A DNA stretch of 14,002 nt from CALXZG01 sp034184445 (GCA_034184445.1 JAXFZX010000112.1:1-14002); one strand, 5' to 3'; positions 1 through 7,503 are shown, counted from the stretch's first letter. A program made the numbers and translations. The notes: generated from the letters alone by a model not told the origin.

Positions 1-105
1 CGTGTTCACGCCGGTCTTGACGTCATAGACCTCGAAATCCGGCGGGAAGTTGAGCTTGGGCGCTTCCAGCAGGGCTACGTTGCCCTTTCCGGACACCGTG
101 ACAAT
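1..105 (-). CDS. BatD-like fragment (Bacteroidota aerotolerance protein), probably foreign to this contig
   Basis: Read on the minus strand, codons from base 105 down to base 1 give an uninterrupted peptide containing VSGKGN, then LLEAPKLNFP, then DFEVYDVKT. This matches the repeated pattern of BatD proteins of Bacteroidota (a sGxGN turn, then aPkl.fP.dfEvYdpk). BatD is a membrane-anchored periplasmic protein of the bat operon. Both ends are missing: the window begins inside the gene, and the match stops near base 103, where the rsmB homology on the other strand begins. Base composition is far richer in G and C (61 of the first 100 bases) than the neighbouring DNA. I read it as a short piece of another organism joined during assembly. 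The family call rests on about 35 residues of remembered family pattern, so it is probable rather than certain. Confidence 0.7.
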   Translation of the reverse strand, partial: MVTVSGKGNVALLEAPKLNFPPDFEVYDVKTGVNT

Positions 106-111
106 GAGTAG

Positions 112-696
112 AAGGGACTTCTAGAAATTCAGGATGAGGGTGCTCAGCTGGTGGCTCTTGATATCGGGGTAAAGCCCAAACAAGATGTCTTTGATTTTTG
201 TGCGGGTGCCGGCGGAAAGAGCCTGATATTTGCACAAATGATGGAAAATAGGGGCTTTATTCAAGCTTATGATGCTGCCCCCAAACGGCTTTTTGAGCTA
301 TTAAAGCGCGCTAATCGGTGTCATATATCTATCATCAAGATTGTCACGAAACTGCCCGAACCATATAAAAAATTTGACCATGTTGTTGTTGATGCACCGT
401 GTACGGGAACGGGCACATGGCGTCGTATGCCAGACATGCGGTGGAAATTGAATGAAAAACAATTGGCAAGCATTGTGAAATTACAAGGTGAAATTTTAAA
501 TCGTGCCGAACGATTTGTCAAATCTGGCCATTATTTATCATACATTACCTGTTCACTAACCCTTGATGAAAATGAACAGCAAATAGAATCTTTTTTAAGA
601 GCGCATCCCAATTATGTGGTATTAAAGGAAAAACGATATTCTCCCTACCGGACGGGAACGGATGGTTTTTACTTGTGCGTAATGCAAAAAAGGTAA
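112..696 (+). CDS. rsmB: 16S rRNA (cytosine-C5)-methyltransferase RsmB, 5'-truncated
   Basis: RsmB transfers a methyl group from S-adenosylmethionine to C5 of a 16S rRNA cytosine (C967 in E. coli). The frame is open from base 112, just after a TAG at 109-111, and begins with the family's EIQDEG.QLVAL segment. Numbering from the GTG at 151, the SAM-binding motif DFCAGAGGK is at residues 15-23. DAPCTGTG with the product-release cysteine C84 follows, then ITCSLTLDENE with the catalytic cysteine C134. The protein ends in the usual SPYRTGTDGF. About 194 residues are present where the family has roughly 430-450, so the NusB-like N-terminal domain is missing. The loss coincides with the composition break at bases 103-111. 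The GTG at 151 is not a credible start, because homology continues upstream of it. The gene converges on rnj with 20 bases between stops. Confidence 0.9.
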   Translation, partial: KGLLEIQDEGAQLVALDIGVKPKQDVFDFCAGAGGKSLIFAQMMENRGFIQAYDAAPKRLFELLKRANRCHISIIKIVTKLPEPYKKFDHVVVDAPCTGTGTWRRMPDMRWKLNEKQLASIVKLQGEILNRAERFVKSGHYLSYITCSLTLDENEQQIESFLRAHPNYVVLKEKRYSPYRTGTDGFYLCVMQKR

Positions 697-720
697 ATCG
701 TTATCTGGTTTAATCGTTAT
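696..720. repeat. 9-bp direct repeat between the rsmB and rnj stops
   Basis: The sequence AATCGTTAT occurs at 696-704 and again at 712-720, spanning the whole space between the two convergent genes and touching both stop codons. I see no GC-rich hairpin or T-run here, so no intrinsic terminator can be called. The repeat may be chance in AT-rich DNA. Confidence 0.35.
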
Positions 721-2387
721 ACACGCACCAAATGCACATCTATCAAGGGATGCTTTCCGTATTGTTCATCTAAAAATTTCCGAATAACGGCGCGTACACA
801 TTGATCAACCTGTGTATTGAAAAGGGCTTCACTAGCTGATAATTTTGATATTCTTTCTTTAATGCGCATAATCAGATCCTGCTTGGATTCATCCGAATCC
901 AATAATCCAAAAGAGGATAATTGCGGTTCACCCAAAATAGAACCGGCCTGATCTACGACTAGGGTAATGACAATAGAACCTTCATCCATCATTTTCCGGC
1001 GTTTTCGTATAACCTCTGCATCTAATTTTAGGACTTGTTTTCCATCTACGGCTAAGATACCGGTTGGTACTTCTCCTATAATTTCCGGTTGCTCATTGAG
1101 GGTTAAGACTTCCCCGTCCTCTAATGCGAAAGCATACTTTGCTCCCCATTTTTTAGCTAATGCAACATGTTCGTTTAATTCTAGCGATTCACCATGGACG
1201 GGTAGGGCAATTTCCGGTTTCAAAAGGTCATACATTTTTTTCAAGTCTTTCCCCGCATAGTGTCCTGATACATGAACCAAATCTTCACGATCGGTAATGA
1301 TTTTGCATCCTTTTGCTTTTAATTTTCGTTGTAGTAGGGCAATTGCTTTTTCATTCCCCGGAATAATTCGGGATGAAAATATCACCACATCATCCGGCCC
1401 TAAATAGACCGAGTTTTTAACAGGTGTTATAGTTGCTAAACTGGATAAAGCCGATCGGGCTTCACCTTGACTGCCGGTGCAGATATAAAGGACAGAGCCA
1501 GTTGGACGTTCCAATGCTTCCTGCTCGGATAAAAATTCGGGCATGTCTTTAAAGTATCCAACGGCCCGCGCCGCGGCATCAATGCGCCATAGACTTCTTC
1601 CCATTAAGCAAACATCCAAACCATTATCCCGGGCGGCTTCGTATATTCCCTTGACGCGCGCCACATTTGAGGCAAAACAGGTGACGGCAATTTGCTTACC
1701 TAAATGCTCTTTAATCAATTCCGTCAGCCTATTTTGAACATCCGATTCGGTTTTATCGGTTGATTCACCAAAGATGTTTGTGGAATCGCACACCATGGCC
1801 AAAACCCCTTCTTGACCAAGTGCTTTTAGAGTTTTTTCATCCATTTTCTGATTAAGTATCGGATCTGTATTGAGTTTCCAATCCCCTGTATGCAGGACAA
1901 GCCCTTCTTTTGTGCGAATAGCCAAAGCATTGGCTTCGGGGATTGAGTGATTCATGGAGATAAATTCAACTTCAAACGGATCTAAGTCAATAGAGTCACC
2001 CCGTTGCACGACATGTGTTTCCGCGCGTCCCAAAAATCCGGCTTCATTTAATTTGCTTTCAATTAATTCGTGGGCAAACGGGGTTGCGTAGATGGGACAC
2101 CCCAAATCGCGCCACAGGTATGATATGGCCCCGATATGATCTTCGTGAGCATGCGTAATGACAAGACCCACAATGTCATTTTTTTTATCGGCTAAAAAAA
2201 TGGGATTCGGCAATAATACATCCACACCTGGTAAGCCATCTCCTGGAAATCCGATTCCGCAATCCACTAAAAGCCATTTTCCCCGATATCCATAGGCAAA
2301 AAAATTCATACCAATACCGGTTGCTCCCCCTAATGGAATAAAAACAAGTTTGTCTTTGGGAATAGTTATATTTTCAACATTATTCAT
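717..2387 (-). CDS. rnj: Ribonuclease J
   Basis: A 556-residue metallo-beta-lactamase/beta-CASP nuclease. RNase J degrades or trims RNA in the 5'-to-3' direction and also cuts internally; in alphaproteobacteria it matures rRNA 5' ends. The zinc motif HAHEDH is at residues 79-84. Further metal-site elements are MNHS around H147 and HTGD at 166-169. The beta-CASP signatures are CTGSQGE at 303-309, VHVSGHYAG at 371-379 and PVHGE at 396-400. A C-terminal RNase J domain of about 100 residues completes the normal length. The ATG at 2387 follows birA by 10 bases, and its ribosome binding site AGGA overlaps the birA TAG stop (TAGGA). The two genes are therefore probably one transcript with coupled translation. 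A birA-rnj pair is typical of alphaproteobacteria, often behind nuoN, which is not seen here. Confidence 0.96.
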   Translation of the reverse strand: MNNVENITIPKDKLVFIPLGGATGIGMNFFAYGYRGKWLLVDCGIGFPGDGLPGVDVLLPNPIFLADKKNDIVGLVITHAHEDHIGAISYLWRDLGCPIYATPFAHELIESKLNEAGFLGRAETHVVQRGDSIDLDPFEVEFISMNHSIPEANALAIRTKEGLVLHTGDWKLNTDPILNQKMDEKTLKALGQEGVLAMVCDSTNIFGESTDKTESDVQNRLTELIKEHLGKQIAVTCFASNVARVKGIYEAARDNGLDVCLMGRSLWRIDAAARAVGYFKDMPEFLSEQEALERPTGSVLYICTGSQGEARSALSSLATITPVKNSVYLGPDDVVIFSSRIIPGNEKAIALLQRKLKAKGCKIITDREDLVHVSGHYAGKDLKKMYDLLKPEIALPVHGESLELNEHVALAKKWGAKYAFALEDGEVLTLNEQPEIIGEVPTGILAVDGKQVLKLDAEVIRKRRKMMDEGSIVITLVVDQAGSILGEPQLSSFGLLDSDESKQDLIMRIKERISKLSASEALFNTQVDQCVRAVIRKFLDEQYGKHPLIDVHLVRV

Positions 2388-2397
2388 ATCAGTTATC

Positions 2398-3069
2398 CTA
2401 AATTAAAAAAACATCTCCGGCAGTGATTTTATGAATGATTTTGTCCGGAGTTTCCAAAATCAATTCCCCTTGCGGGCTGAATTCCTTAAAAAGGCCACGG
2501 ATGGTTTGATGGGCCAGATGCACCTCTATTATTTTTCCTAATCCGCAGGCATGTCGTATCCATTTTTCCCTGATGATATTGAACTGATTATTGGCCAATA
2601 ACAATATATTATCCGCCAATGCCGATAAGATTTTTTCCGTTAAATCATGTAGTGATATTTTGTTTTCCAAACAGGCCGTTTGATACATCATGCCATGTGT
2701 CGGAGCCACCACAACATTGACCCCAATACCGATGACGACGGTTTGAATATCTGTTTTCTCCAATAGGATACCAGCAACTTTTCCCCCGTTTAATAAGATA
2801 TCATTCGGCCATTTTAATGAAACGGGAAAATCGGATAAAGCCTCTATAACCGAAACACCGGCCACAAAGGACATTAACGGTGTTTTATCCCCCAAATCCG
2901 CGACTACCGCCGACAGGTATAAGTTGCCTTTGGGGCTTTTCCAAATCCGTCCGTATCGTCCATGCCCCCCCGTTTGGGATTTTGCGATGACCACACTTTC
3001 AGCCGGAAGGGATTTTGCAATTTCATTGGTGCTTGAAACCGTATCAAATTGTTTTATTTGCCATTTCAT
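2398..3069 (-). CDS. birA: Biotin--[acetyl-CoA-carboxylase] ligase, catalytic type without HTH
   Basis: This enzyme activates biotin with ATP and attaches it to the carrier lysine of acetyl-CoA carboxylase and similar enzymes. With the ATG at 3069 it has 223 residues. SSTN is at 12-15 and the biotinyl-AMP loop GGHGRYGR is at 34-41. KWPND is at 86-90, GGKVAGILLE carries the conserved lysine K97, and GIGVN is at 114-118, followed by a small C-terminal SH3-like domain. There is no N-terminal helix-turn-helix, so unlike E. coli BirA it should not act as a repressor. The loop is usually GRGRxGR; here the first arginine is histidine (H36). A TTG at 3075 is in frame two codons upstream, but neither start has a ribosome binding site. 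The ATG sits at the predicted transcription start, so I prefer it. The gene is first in an operon with rnj. Confidence 0.93.
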   Translation of the reverse strand: MKWQIKQFDTVSSTNEIAKSLPAESVVIAKSQTGGHGRYGRIWKSPKGNLYLSAVVADLGDKTPLMSFVAGVSVIEALSDFPVSLKWPNDILLNGGKVAGILLEKTDIQTVVIGIGVNVVVAPTHGMMYQTACLENKISLHDLTEKILSALADNILLLANNQFNIIREKWIRHACGLGKIIEVHLAHQTIRGLFKEFSPQGELILETPDKIIHKITAGDVFLI

Positions 3070-3105
3070 GGGCAAATATATAGCATATTTTTAAAAAATA
3101 ATCAA
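3069..3105 (-). promoter_or_regulatory. Sigma-70-type promoter of birA-rnj, probably giving a leaderless mRNA
   Basis: On the minus strand a -35 box TTGATT (3105-3100) is followed by a 17-base spacer and an extended -10, TGC-TATATA (the -10 is 3082-3077). The expected transcription start, 7-8 bases on, is the A of the birA ATG at 3069 or the base before it. No Shine-Dalgarno sequence precedes that ATG, which fits a leaderless transcript. The start site is inferred, not measured. Confidence 0.6.
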
Positions 3106-3119
3106 GAAAATCCTTGATT
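3100..3119. repeat. Inverted repeat AATCAAG-N6-CTTGATT in the divergent birA / exported-protein region
   Basis: There are two perfect 7-base arms (3100-3106 and 3113-3119) around a six-base AT-rich centre. The left arm contains the birA -35 box on the minus strand, and the right arm gives an identical TTGATT on the plus strand. It could be a repressor site covering the promoter, or simply two back-to-back -35 boxes. A repeat of the same build occurs at 12440-12461. Confidence 0.5.
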
Positions 3120-3166
3120 TTAGATTTAAAATAGGCAATAGTAATATCACTTTATAACTTAAATCA

Positions 3167-3172
3167 GGGGAG
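3167..3172 (+). promoter_or_regulatory. Ribosome binding site of the exported-protein gene
   Basis: GGGGAG lies 7 bases before the ATG at 3180 and fixes that start. I see no convincing -10/-35 pair for this gene. The nearest candidates are a TATAAC at 3153-3158 without a good -35 and a TAATAT at 3142-3147 that is too far from TTGATT. Confidence 0.6.
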
Positions 3173-3179
3173 AAAATAT

Positions 3180-4619
3180 ATGAAAAAATCTGTTTTATTG
3201 GGTTGCATTGCTACCTTTGCATTGTCTGCATCAATCGCATCGGCTGAGGTTATAACGCCTTCATCGGATGAGGTTAAAACTGCCTTTGCTTCATTTTTGA
3301 ATACACAGACACAAGCGGGCACTTTGTTTGATTTGGATAAAATGACGGTCACGGCTCAAGGAAATGGTTTTGATATTTCCATTCCAGCCATCTCGGACGG
3401 ACAGATGAAATTATCCGCTCAAACGGTTCATTTAACATATGCAGGGGATTTTAATAACCATGCACAATATAAAATAGAATCCCCGTTTGAGGCTGTTCAA
3501 AATTTGATTAAGGAGATATTGCCTAATGCGGCTATAAATGCCGAATCGGCCGAATTAACAACCGTTTGGGTGCCGGCATATAATATTATTTCCAAAAACT
3601 CTCAAAACATAAAGGGGTTAAAAGTATCAATTCCCAATATGCTGGATTTATCCGCAGGATCATTGATATCGGATTCTTTGGCGCGGGTTGTTGGCACGGA
3701 TAAAATGGATTCCGCGAACACCAGCGATGGACGTGATATTCAAGTTTCGGTAGAAAACGGGGTTGTCGTTGTTCCGTCTTTTTCGTATGAATCCATTTTG
3801 ACAGGATCCGATATTACATCTGATCCGATTCAACAGATGCTGTCTTGCGATAACAATACGGTCAAATATACTGTTCCTGATGTTCAATTGAAAATGCAGG
3901 GGGCATCGGCTCCAATGGGATCATTTTCAATTGTAGGGCAGGGATCATACCAAAATGAAGTTTTGCGTTATGAAAGCAAAATTTCTAATATAAATTCGCC
4001 GACTCTGGGGGCATTCGCACCGGCAGCACTAGTTCCGGATGAAATTTCTGTGGATTTAAGTTTTGAAGGTGTCCCCAAGACCGTTTTATCCCAATTGGTT
4101 GAGCGGGCACAAGATAAAACCTTCACAGATCAAGATGTTCCTTTGTTAAAGCAGGCTATGGATACCGGTATTATTCGGATCAATCGGATAGAAGCCAAAA
4201 ATACTCTTGCCGGTATTGCGGTATCGGGGACGATTCGGTTGCAACTGGAAAATGCCGAAACAGTGACAACGGTTGATGGTATTCAGGAAAATTTAAAGCC
4301 TGATATTGATGCCAAAGTAGTTATTACCAATTTGGATAAAATTTCACCTGAGCCTAAGGTAAATCAGGACCGATGTGATCTTGCGACACAACAGGTGCAA
4401 ACAATTGATATGTCCGCGCCTGATGCGGCTTCGCAAAAGAGTATGGCTGAAATGCAGCGAGATATGGCATGCTCTCCCCAAGGTGGTCCATTGGATATGG
4501 TGCGTCCATATTTGGATATGAATAATCGTGTGGTCGGTACGGATGGTACAACGACAGATACATTGATTATTTCCTTTGATGGAGATGTATTAACCGTAAA
4601 TGGACATAAGATTCAATGA
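3180..4619 (+). CDS. Exported (periplasmic) protein of unknown function
   Basis: A 479-residue protein starting with a clear Sec signal peptide: KK, a hydrophobic stretch from about residue 4 to 18, and a signal peptidase I site ASA|E after residue 22. There is no lipobox at the cleavage site and no later membrane segment, so the mature form should be soluble in the periplasm. The rest alternates short beta-strand-like segments rich in V, I, T and S with few charged helices. It ends with TLIISFDGDVLTVNG, a strand-turn-NG ending. The mature protein has three cysteines (223, 399, 431), an odd number for disulfides. The overall style recalls the alphaproteobacterial DUF2125 or the DUF945 families, but I cannot assign it to either from memory alone. 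Its stop overlaps the sufE start in ATGA (4616-4619), so the two are very likely translated in series. Confidence 0.85.
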   Translation: MKKSVLLGCIATFALSASIASAEVITPSSDEVKTAFASFLNTQTQAGTLFDLDKMTVTAQGNGFDISIPAISDGQMKLSAQTVHLTYAGDFNNHAQYKIESPFEAVQNLIKEILPNAAINAESAELTTVWVPAYNIISKNSQNIKGLKVSIPNMLDLSAGSLISDSLARVVGTDKMDSANTSDGRDIQVSVENGVVVVPSFSYESILTGSDITSDPIQQMLSCDNNTVKYTVPDVQLKMQGASAPMGSFSIVGQGSYQNEVLRYESKISNINSPTLGAFAPAALVPDEISVDLSFEGVPKTVLSQLVERAQDKTFTDQDVPLLKQAMDTGIIRINRIEAKNTLAGIAVSGTIRLQLENAETVTTVDGIQENLKPDIDAKVVITNLDKISPEPKVNQDRCDLATQQVQTIDMSAPDAASQKSMAEMQRDMACSPQGGPLDMVRPYLDMNNRVVGTDGTTTDTLIISFDGDVLTVNGHKIQ

Positions 4620-5008
4620 CACCAGACGAATTATTTGATAATTTTTCCTATTTAACCGAATGGGAAGATAAATATCGGTATTTGATAGAATTGGGGGATT
4701 CTCTTCCCCCATTTCCCGATTCGGATAAGACCGAGGCTCATCGGGTTGATGGTTGCCAATCTCAGGTTTGGTTTACGGTTCAAAAACAAGGAGAGGCATA
4801 CTATTTTAATGCCACCAGTGATGCCCATATTGTCCGTGGGTTAGAGGCTGTTTTGATTACACTTATAAACGGTAAAACAGCTTTTGAAATTCGTGATTTG
4901 GATTTAGAAGGCGCATTTGTCAGACTTGGTCTTGGGGAACATTTATCCCCAACGCGTCGCAACGGCTTTTTCGCCATGATTGGACGCATTAGAGAAATAG
5001 TTTCTTAA
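4616..5008 (+). CDS. sufE: SufE-family sulfur acceptor for Fe-S cluster assembly
   Basis: SufE accepts persulfide sulfur from the cysteine desulfurase SufS and passes it to the SufBCD scaffold in the cytoplasm. The 130-residue length is normal. The catalytic cysteine is C47 in VDGCQSQVW (residues 44-52). The second family signature, LSPTRRNGF, is at 110-118 near the C terminus. The ATG at 4616 overlaps the stop of the upstream gene in ATGA, and there is no separate strong ribosome binding site, so expression should depend on that gene. No other suf gene is in the window. The 3' end overlaps the last 20 bases of the converging small gene at 4989-5219. The family call is secure; the assumed partners are not visible here. 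Confidence 0.93.
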   Translation: MTPDELFDNFSYLTEWEDKYRYLIELGDSLPPFPDSDKTEAHRVDGCQSQVWFTVQKQGEAYYFNATSDAHIVRGLEAVLITLINGKTAFEIRDLDLEGAFVRLGLGEHLSPTRRNGFFAMIGRIREIVS

Positions 5009-5219
5009 CCTCCTTTGTATTAAAGGTATTCCCCTTTTCATCGGTCATGCGAACGATTCCCCCGTTTTTATCCAAATCAAAAACGAATCCGCCCGCATCA
5101 ATGATTTGCCGATGATGCAGATGCTTCCTTTCATTCCATGAAAAGTTATGCTTAATCCTTTCACCTAAACGGGTTTTAGGCATAAAATCACATGCTTCGT
5201 GGTATTGTTTGTCCTTCAT
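4989..5219 (-). CDS. Small basic protein of unknown function (76 residues)
   Basis: I do not recognise this protein. The N-terminal half is basic and rich in histidine (ERKHLHHRQ around residues 30-38). The C-terminal half looks like a beta hairpin with glycine turns (GGFVFDLDKNGG, then DEKGNTF) and ends in KEVKKLFL. It has one cysteine, no signal peptide and no membrane segment. I take it as a real gene because the ATG at 5219 is preceded by AAGGAG with 7 bases between, and because a good promoter lies upstream. Its stop lies inside the end of sufE on the other strand, a 20-base tail-to-tail overlap. It is divergent from rnr, about 100 bases away. It may be a lineage-specific nucleic-acid-binding protein, but that is only suggested by its charge. 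Confidence 0.75.
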   Translation of the reverse strand: MKDKQYHEACDFMPKTRLGERIKHNFSWNERKHLHHRQIIDAGGFVFDLDKNGGIVRMTDEKGNTFNTKEVKKLFL

Positions 5220-5223
5220 AAAT

Positions 5224-5265
5224 CACTCCTTACATAAGAATATATTAAAAAAGAGTCAAAGTCAA
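5224..5265 (-). promoter_or_regulatory. Promoter and ribosome binding site of the 76-residue gene
   Basis: On the minus strand TTGACT (5265-5260) is followed by 17 bases and TATTCT (5242-5237). A second TTGACT directly abuts the first (5259-5254) and has TATGTA 17 bases further on, so two overlapping start points are possible. The ribosome binding site AAGGAG ends 7 bases before the ATG at 5219. Confidence 0.6.
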
Positions 5266-5321
5266 ACTTTTTCTTTCTTTTTTATTTGGAATGTGCCATA
5301 CTTTTTTAAAAGGAGAATGAT

Positions 5322-7448
5322 ATGCCTAAATCCCAAAAGATTATACCTACAATGGATGAAATTATATCCTATCTGGAAACACAAAATCGTCCGATGAATA
5401 AGCGAGAACTTTCACGTGTCTTTGGCTTAAAAGGAGATGATCGCATTTCTTTAAAAAAGATGATACGCGAATTAAAAACAAAAGGATTAGTACATTCCGA
5501 ATCAAGGGGAAAGAAAATAGTTTTACCTGATTCGCTACCCGAACGGTTGGTGGTTGAGGTGACTGGTGTAGATTCTATGGGGGACATGATTGCCCGCCCA
5601 TTTGAGTGGCCTTCTGATTCACCTATGCCTCAAATTATAATCATAAAGGATAAATTATCTCCTGCGGTCGGTATCGGTGATGTGGTCCAAGTTTCATTAA
5701 AACCAGCAGGTGCCAGAATCTATCATGCCCAAACGCTTCGTCGGGTTATGGTAGGGGATAATCAAATGGTTGGTGTTTATGAAAATGGTAAAATTTATTC
5801 GGTTGACCGGCGTTTAACGCAGGCTTTTTCTTTGACTGGTATCCCCAAAAACATTATTTTAGAAAACAGAGATTTGATTTTGGCAGAAATTCCCCCTGTT
5901 CGTGTTTCAGCTCCACAGGCTTTTTTTGTGCGCAAAATCGGAACGGCGGATGAGGCCTATGCTGCCACCTTAATTTCTATCTATTTACATCATTTGCCGG
6001 TTGCATTTACGGAACTTTCCGAAAAACAAGCCGCGCGGCTAACTGTTCCCAAAATAGGTAAAGAACGGGTTGATTTGCGGTCTATTCCTTTTGTGACGAT
6101 TGATGGTCCCGATGCCCGTGATTTTGATGATGCCGTTTGGGCAGAACGAGATACAAACCCTAAAAATACCGGTGGTTTTCATGTGATGATCGGTATTGCA
6201 GATGTTTGTTTCTATGTGCGCCCCGGTACGGCCTTAGATACCGATGCCCGATTGCGAGGCAATTCCGTTTATTTTCCGGATCGGGTTATTCCGATGCTAC
6301 CAGAAACAATTTCCAACGGCGTTTGCTCTTTAAAACCGAATGAGGATCGGGCGGCGTTGGTGTGTGAAGTTTGGATTGATAAAAACGGGGTAAAAATTAA
6401 ACATCGCTTTTTGCGGGCATTAATTCGTTCTGCGCGTCGTTTGACCTATGATGAAGTCCAATCAGCTTTGGATCATAAGACTCCGATTCAGGGGTTAGAA
6501 AATGAAATTTGTGATTTGGCAAGTGCTTATCAGGTTCTTAAAAAAAATCGGGATAAACGAGGTGTTTTGGAAATAGATGTCCCCGAAAGGCAAGTTATTT
6601 TAAATGCCCGTGGTCAGGTTGCCGGTATTCATTTTCGTCATCAAACCGAAAGTAATCGTTTAATAGAAGAGTTGATGATTTTGGCAAATGTTGCTGCGGC
6701 TGAGACATTAGAGGAAAAGGGAATCCCCGTTATGTATCGCGTGCATGATAGACCCTCCTTTGAAAAGGCACTTCACTTATCGAATTATTTGATGGGGCTT
6801 GGACAGCGGATTCAGTTGTCCGATAATCCAACGGCTCGGGATTTTAATGCTATTTTAAAGAAAGCCAAAGGAAAACCTCTTCAAAAAACAATTAACGAAT
6901 TGGTCCTTCGGTCTCAGTCTCAGGCCTGTTATTCGCCCGAAAACATTGGCCACTTTGGGTTGGCCTTGGCACGGTATGCCCATTTTACTTCACCTATTCG
7001 CCGGTATGCCGATATTTTAGTGCATCGCGCATTGATTAAAGCCTTAAAATTTGGAGAAGGTGCCTTAACCGATGAGGAGGTTGATTATTTTGAAGATATA
7101 GCTCATCACATTTCCGCAACAGAACGTCAAGCGGCCAGTGCCGAAATGGATGCGCAAGATCGTTATGTGGCCCTTTATTTTTCAGATCGAGTCGGTCAAA
7201 AATTTAACGCCCGTATATCATCTATAACGGCCTTTGGGATATTTGTATCCGTGGATTCTATGGGGGCAGAAGGTTTTGTGCCACTATCATCCATATCAGG
7301 TGATTATTATGAGTATGACGAACGGACTCAGCAATTAATAGGTCGGGCTACCGGCAAAATATTTTCATTGGGTCAAAAAGTGCGCTGTGTATTAAAGGAA
7401 AGTGTGCCCGTGACCGGTGGATTAAAATTCCAAATAATTTCGTCATGA
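5322..7448 (+). CDS. rnr: Ribonuclease R (RNB-family 3'-to-5' exoribonuclease)
   Basis: RNase R degrades structured RNA processively from the 3' end and helps in rRNA and tmRNA-linked quality control. The 708 residues show the usual order: an N-terminal winged helix (about 10-70), cold-shock-type beta-barrels (about 75-230), the RNB catalytic domain (about 250-575) and a C-terminal S1 domain (about 623-706). The metal-binding catalytic motif is DGPDARDFDDA at 261-271. The second signature, RYAHFTSPIRRYADILVHR, is at 551-569. The ATG at 5322 follows AGGAG with 7 bases between; a longer overlapping reading frame from 5209 is in another phase and is not a gene. The protein is slightly shorter than many alphaproteobacterial RNase R proteins and lacks a long lysine-rich tail. 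I see no clear -35/-10 pair directly upstream and no hairpin terminator after the TGA. Confidence 0.96.
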   Translation: MPKSQKIIPTMDEIISYLETQNRPMNKRELSRVFGLKGDDRISLKKMIRELKTKGLVHSESRGKKIVLPDSLPERLVVEVTGVDSMGDMIARPFEWPSDSPMPQIIIIKDKLSPAVGIGDVVQVSLKPAGARIYHAQTLRRVMVGDNQMVGVYENGKIYSVDRRLTQAFSLTGIPKNIILENRDLILAEIPPVRVSAPQAFFVRKIGTADEAYAATLISIYLHHLPVAFTELSEKQAARLTVPKIGKERVDLRSIPFVTIDGPDARDFDDAVWAERDTNPKNTGGFHVMIGIADVCFYVRPGTALDTDARLRGNSVYFPDRVIPMLPETISNGVCSLKPNEDRAALVCEVWIDKNGVKIKHRFLRALIRSARRLTYDEVQSALDHKTPIQGLENEICDLASAYQVLKKNRDKRGVLEIDVPERQVILNARGQVAGIHFRHQTESNRLIEELMILANVAAAETLEEKGIPVMYRVHDRPSFEKALHLSNYLMGLGQRIQLSDNPTARDFNAILKKAKGKPLQKTINELVLRSQSQACYSPENIGHFGLALARYAHFTSPIRRYADILVHRALIKALKFGEGALTDEEVDYFEDIAHHISATERQAASAEMDAQDRYVALYFSDRVGQKFNARISSITAFGIFVSVDSMGAEGFVPLSSISGDYYEYDERTQQLIGRATGKIFSLGQKVRCVLKESVPVTGGLKFQIISS

Positions 7449-7473
7449 ATGGTGTTAGACCCCTTCTTTTTTC

Positions 7474-7503
7474 TTGACTTTTGGATAAAAAAAAGGCTAT
7501 TAT
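7474..7503 (+). promoter_or_regulatory. Promoter of the gatCAB-ankyrin operon
   Basis: TTGACT (7474-7479) and TATTAT (7498-7503) are separated by 18 bases. Transcription would begin near 7510, giving a short leader of about 20 bases before the gatC ATG at 7530. The box lies just after the rnr stop at 7448, so gat genes should be transcribed independently of rnr, although read-through is possible because no terminator is visible between them. Confidence 0.65.

Noticed and set aside
23..235. Minus-strand 70-codon frame across the 5' end
   Set aside because: It crosses the composition break and is out of phase with both the BatD-like peptide and rsmB.
3100..3119. Inverted repeat before birA as an intrinsic terminator
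   Set aside because: On the minus strand a T-run does follow it, but the stem is only 7 bp and AT-rich, it lies upstream of both divergent genes, and its arm is the birA -35 box.
5013..5027. Hairpin CCTTT-GTATT-AAAGG just after sufE as a terminator
   Set aside because: The stem has only five base pairs with weak GC content, there is no T-run after it, and it lies inside the coding region of the opposing gene.
5209..5397. 62-codon plus-strand frame starting before rnr
   Set aside because: It has no ribosome binding site, runs antisense to the start of the 76-residue gene, and then overlaps the secure rnr start in another phase.
7449..7475. Terminator between rnr and gatC suggested by the T-rich run
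   Set aside because: No inverted repeat precedes the T-run.
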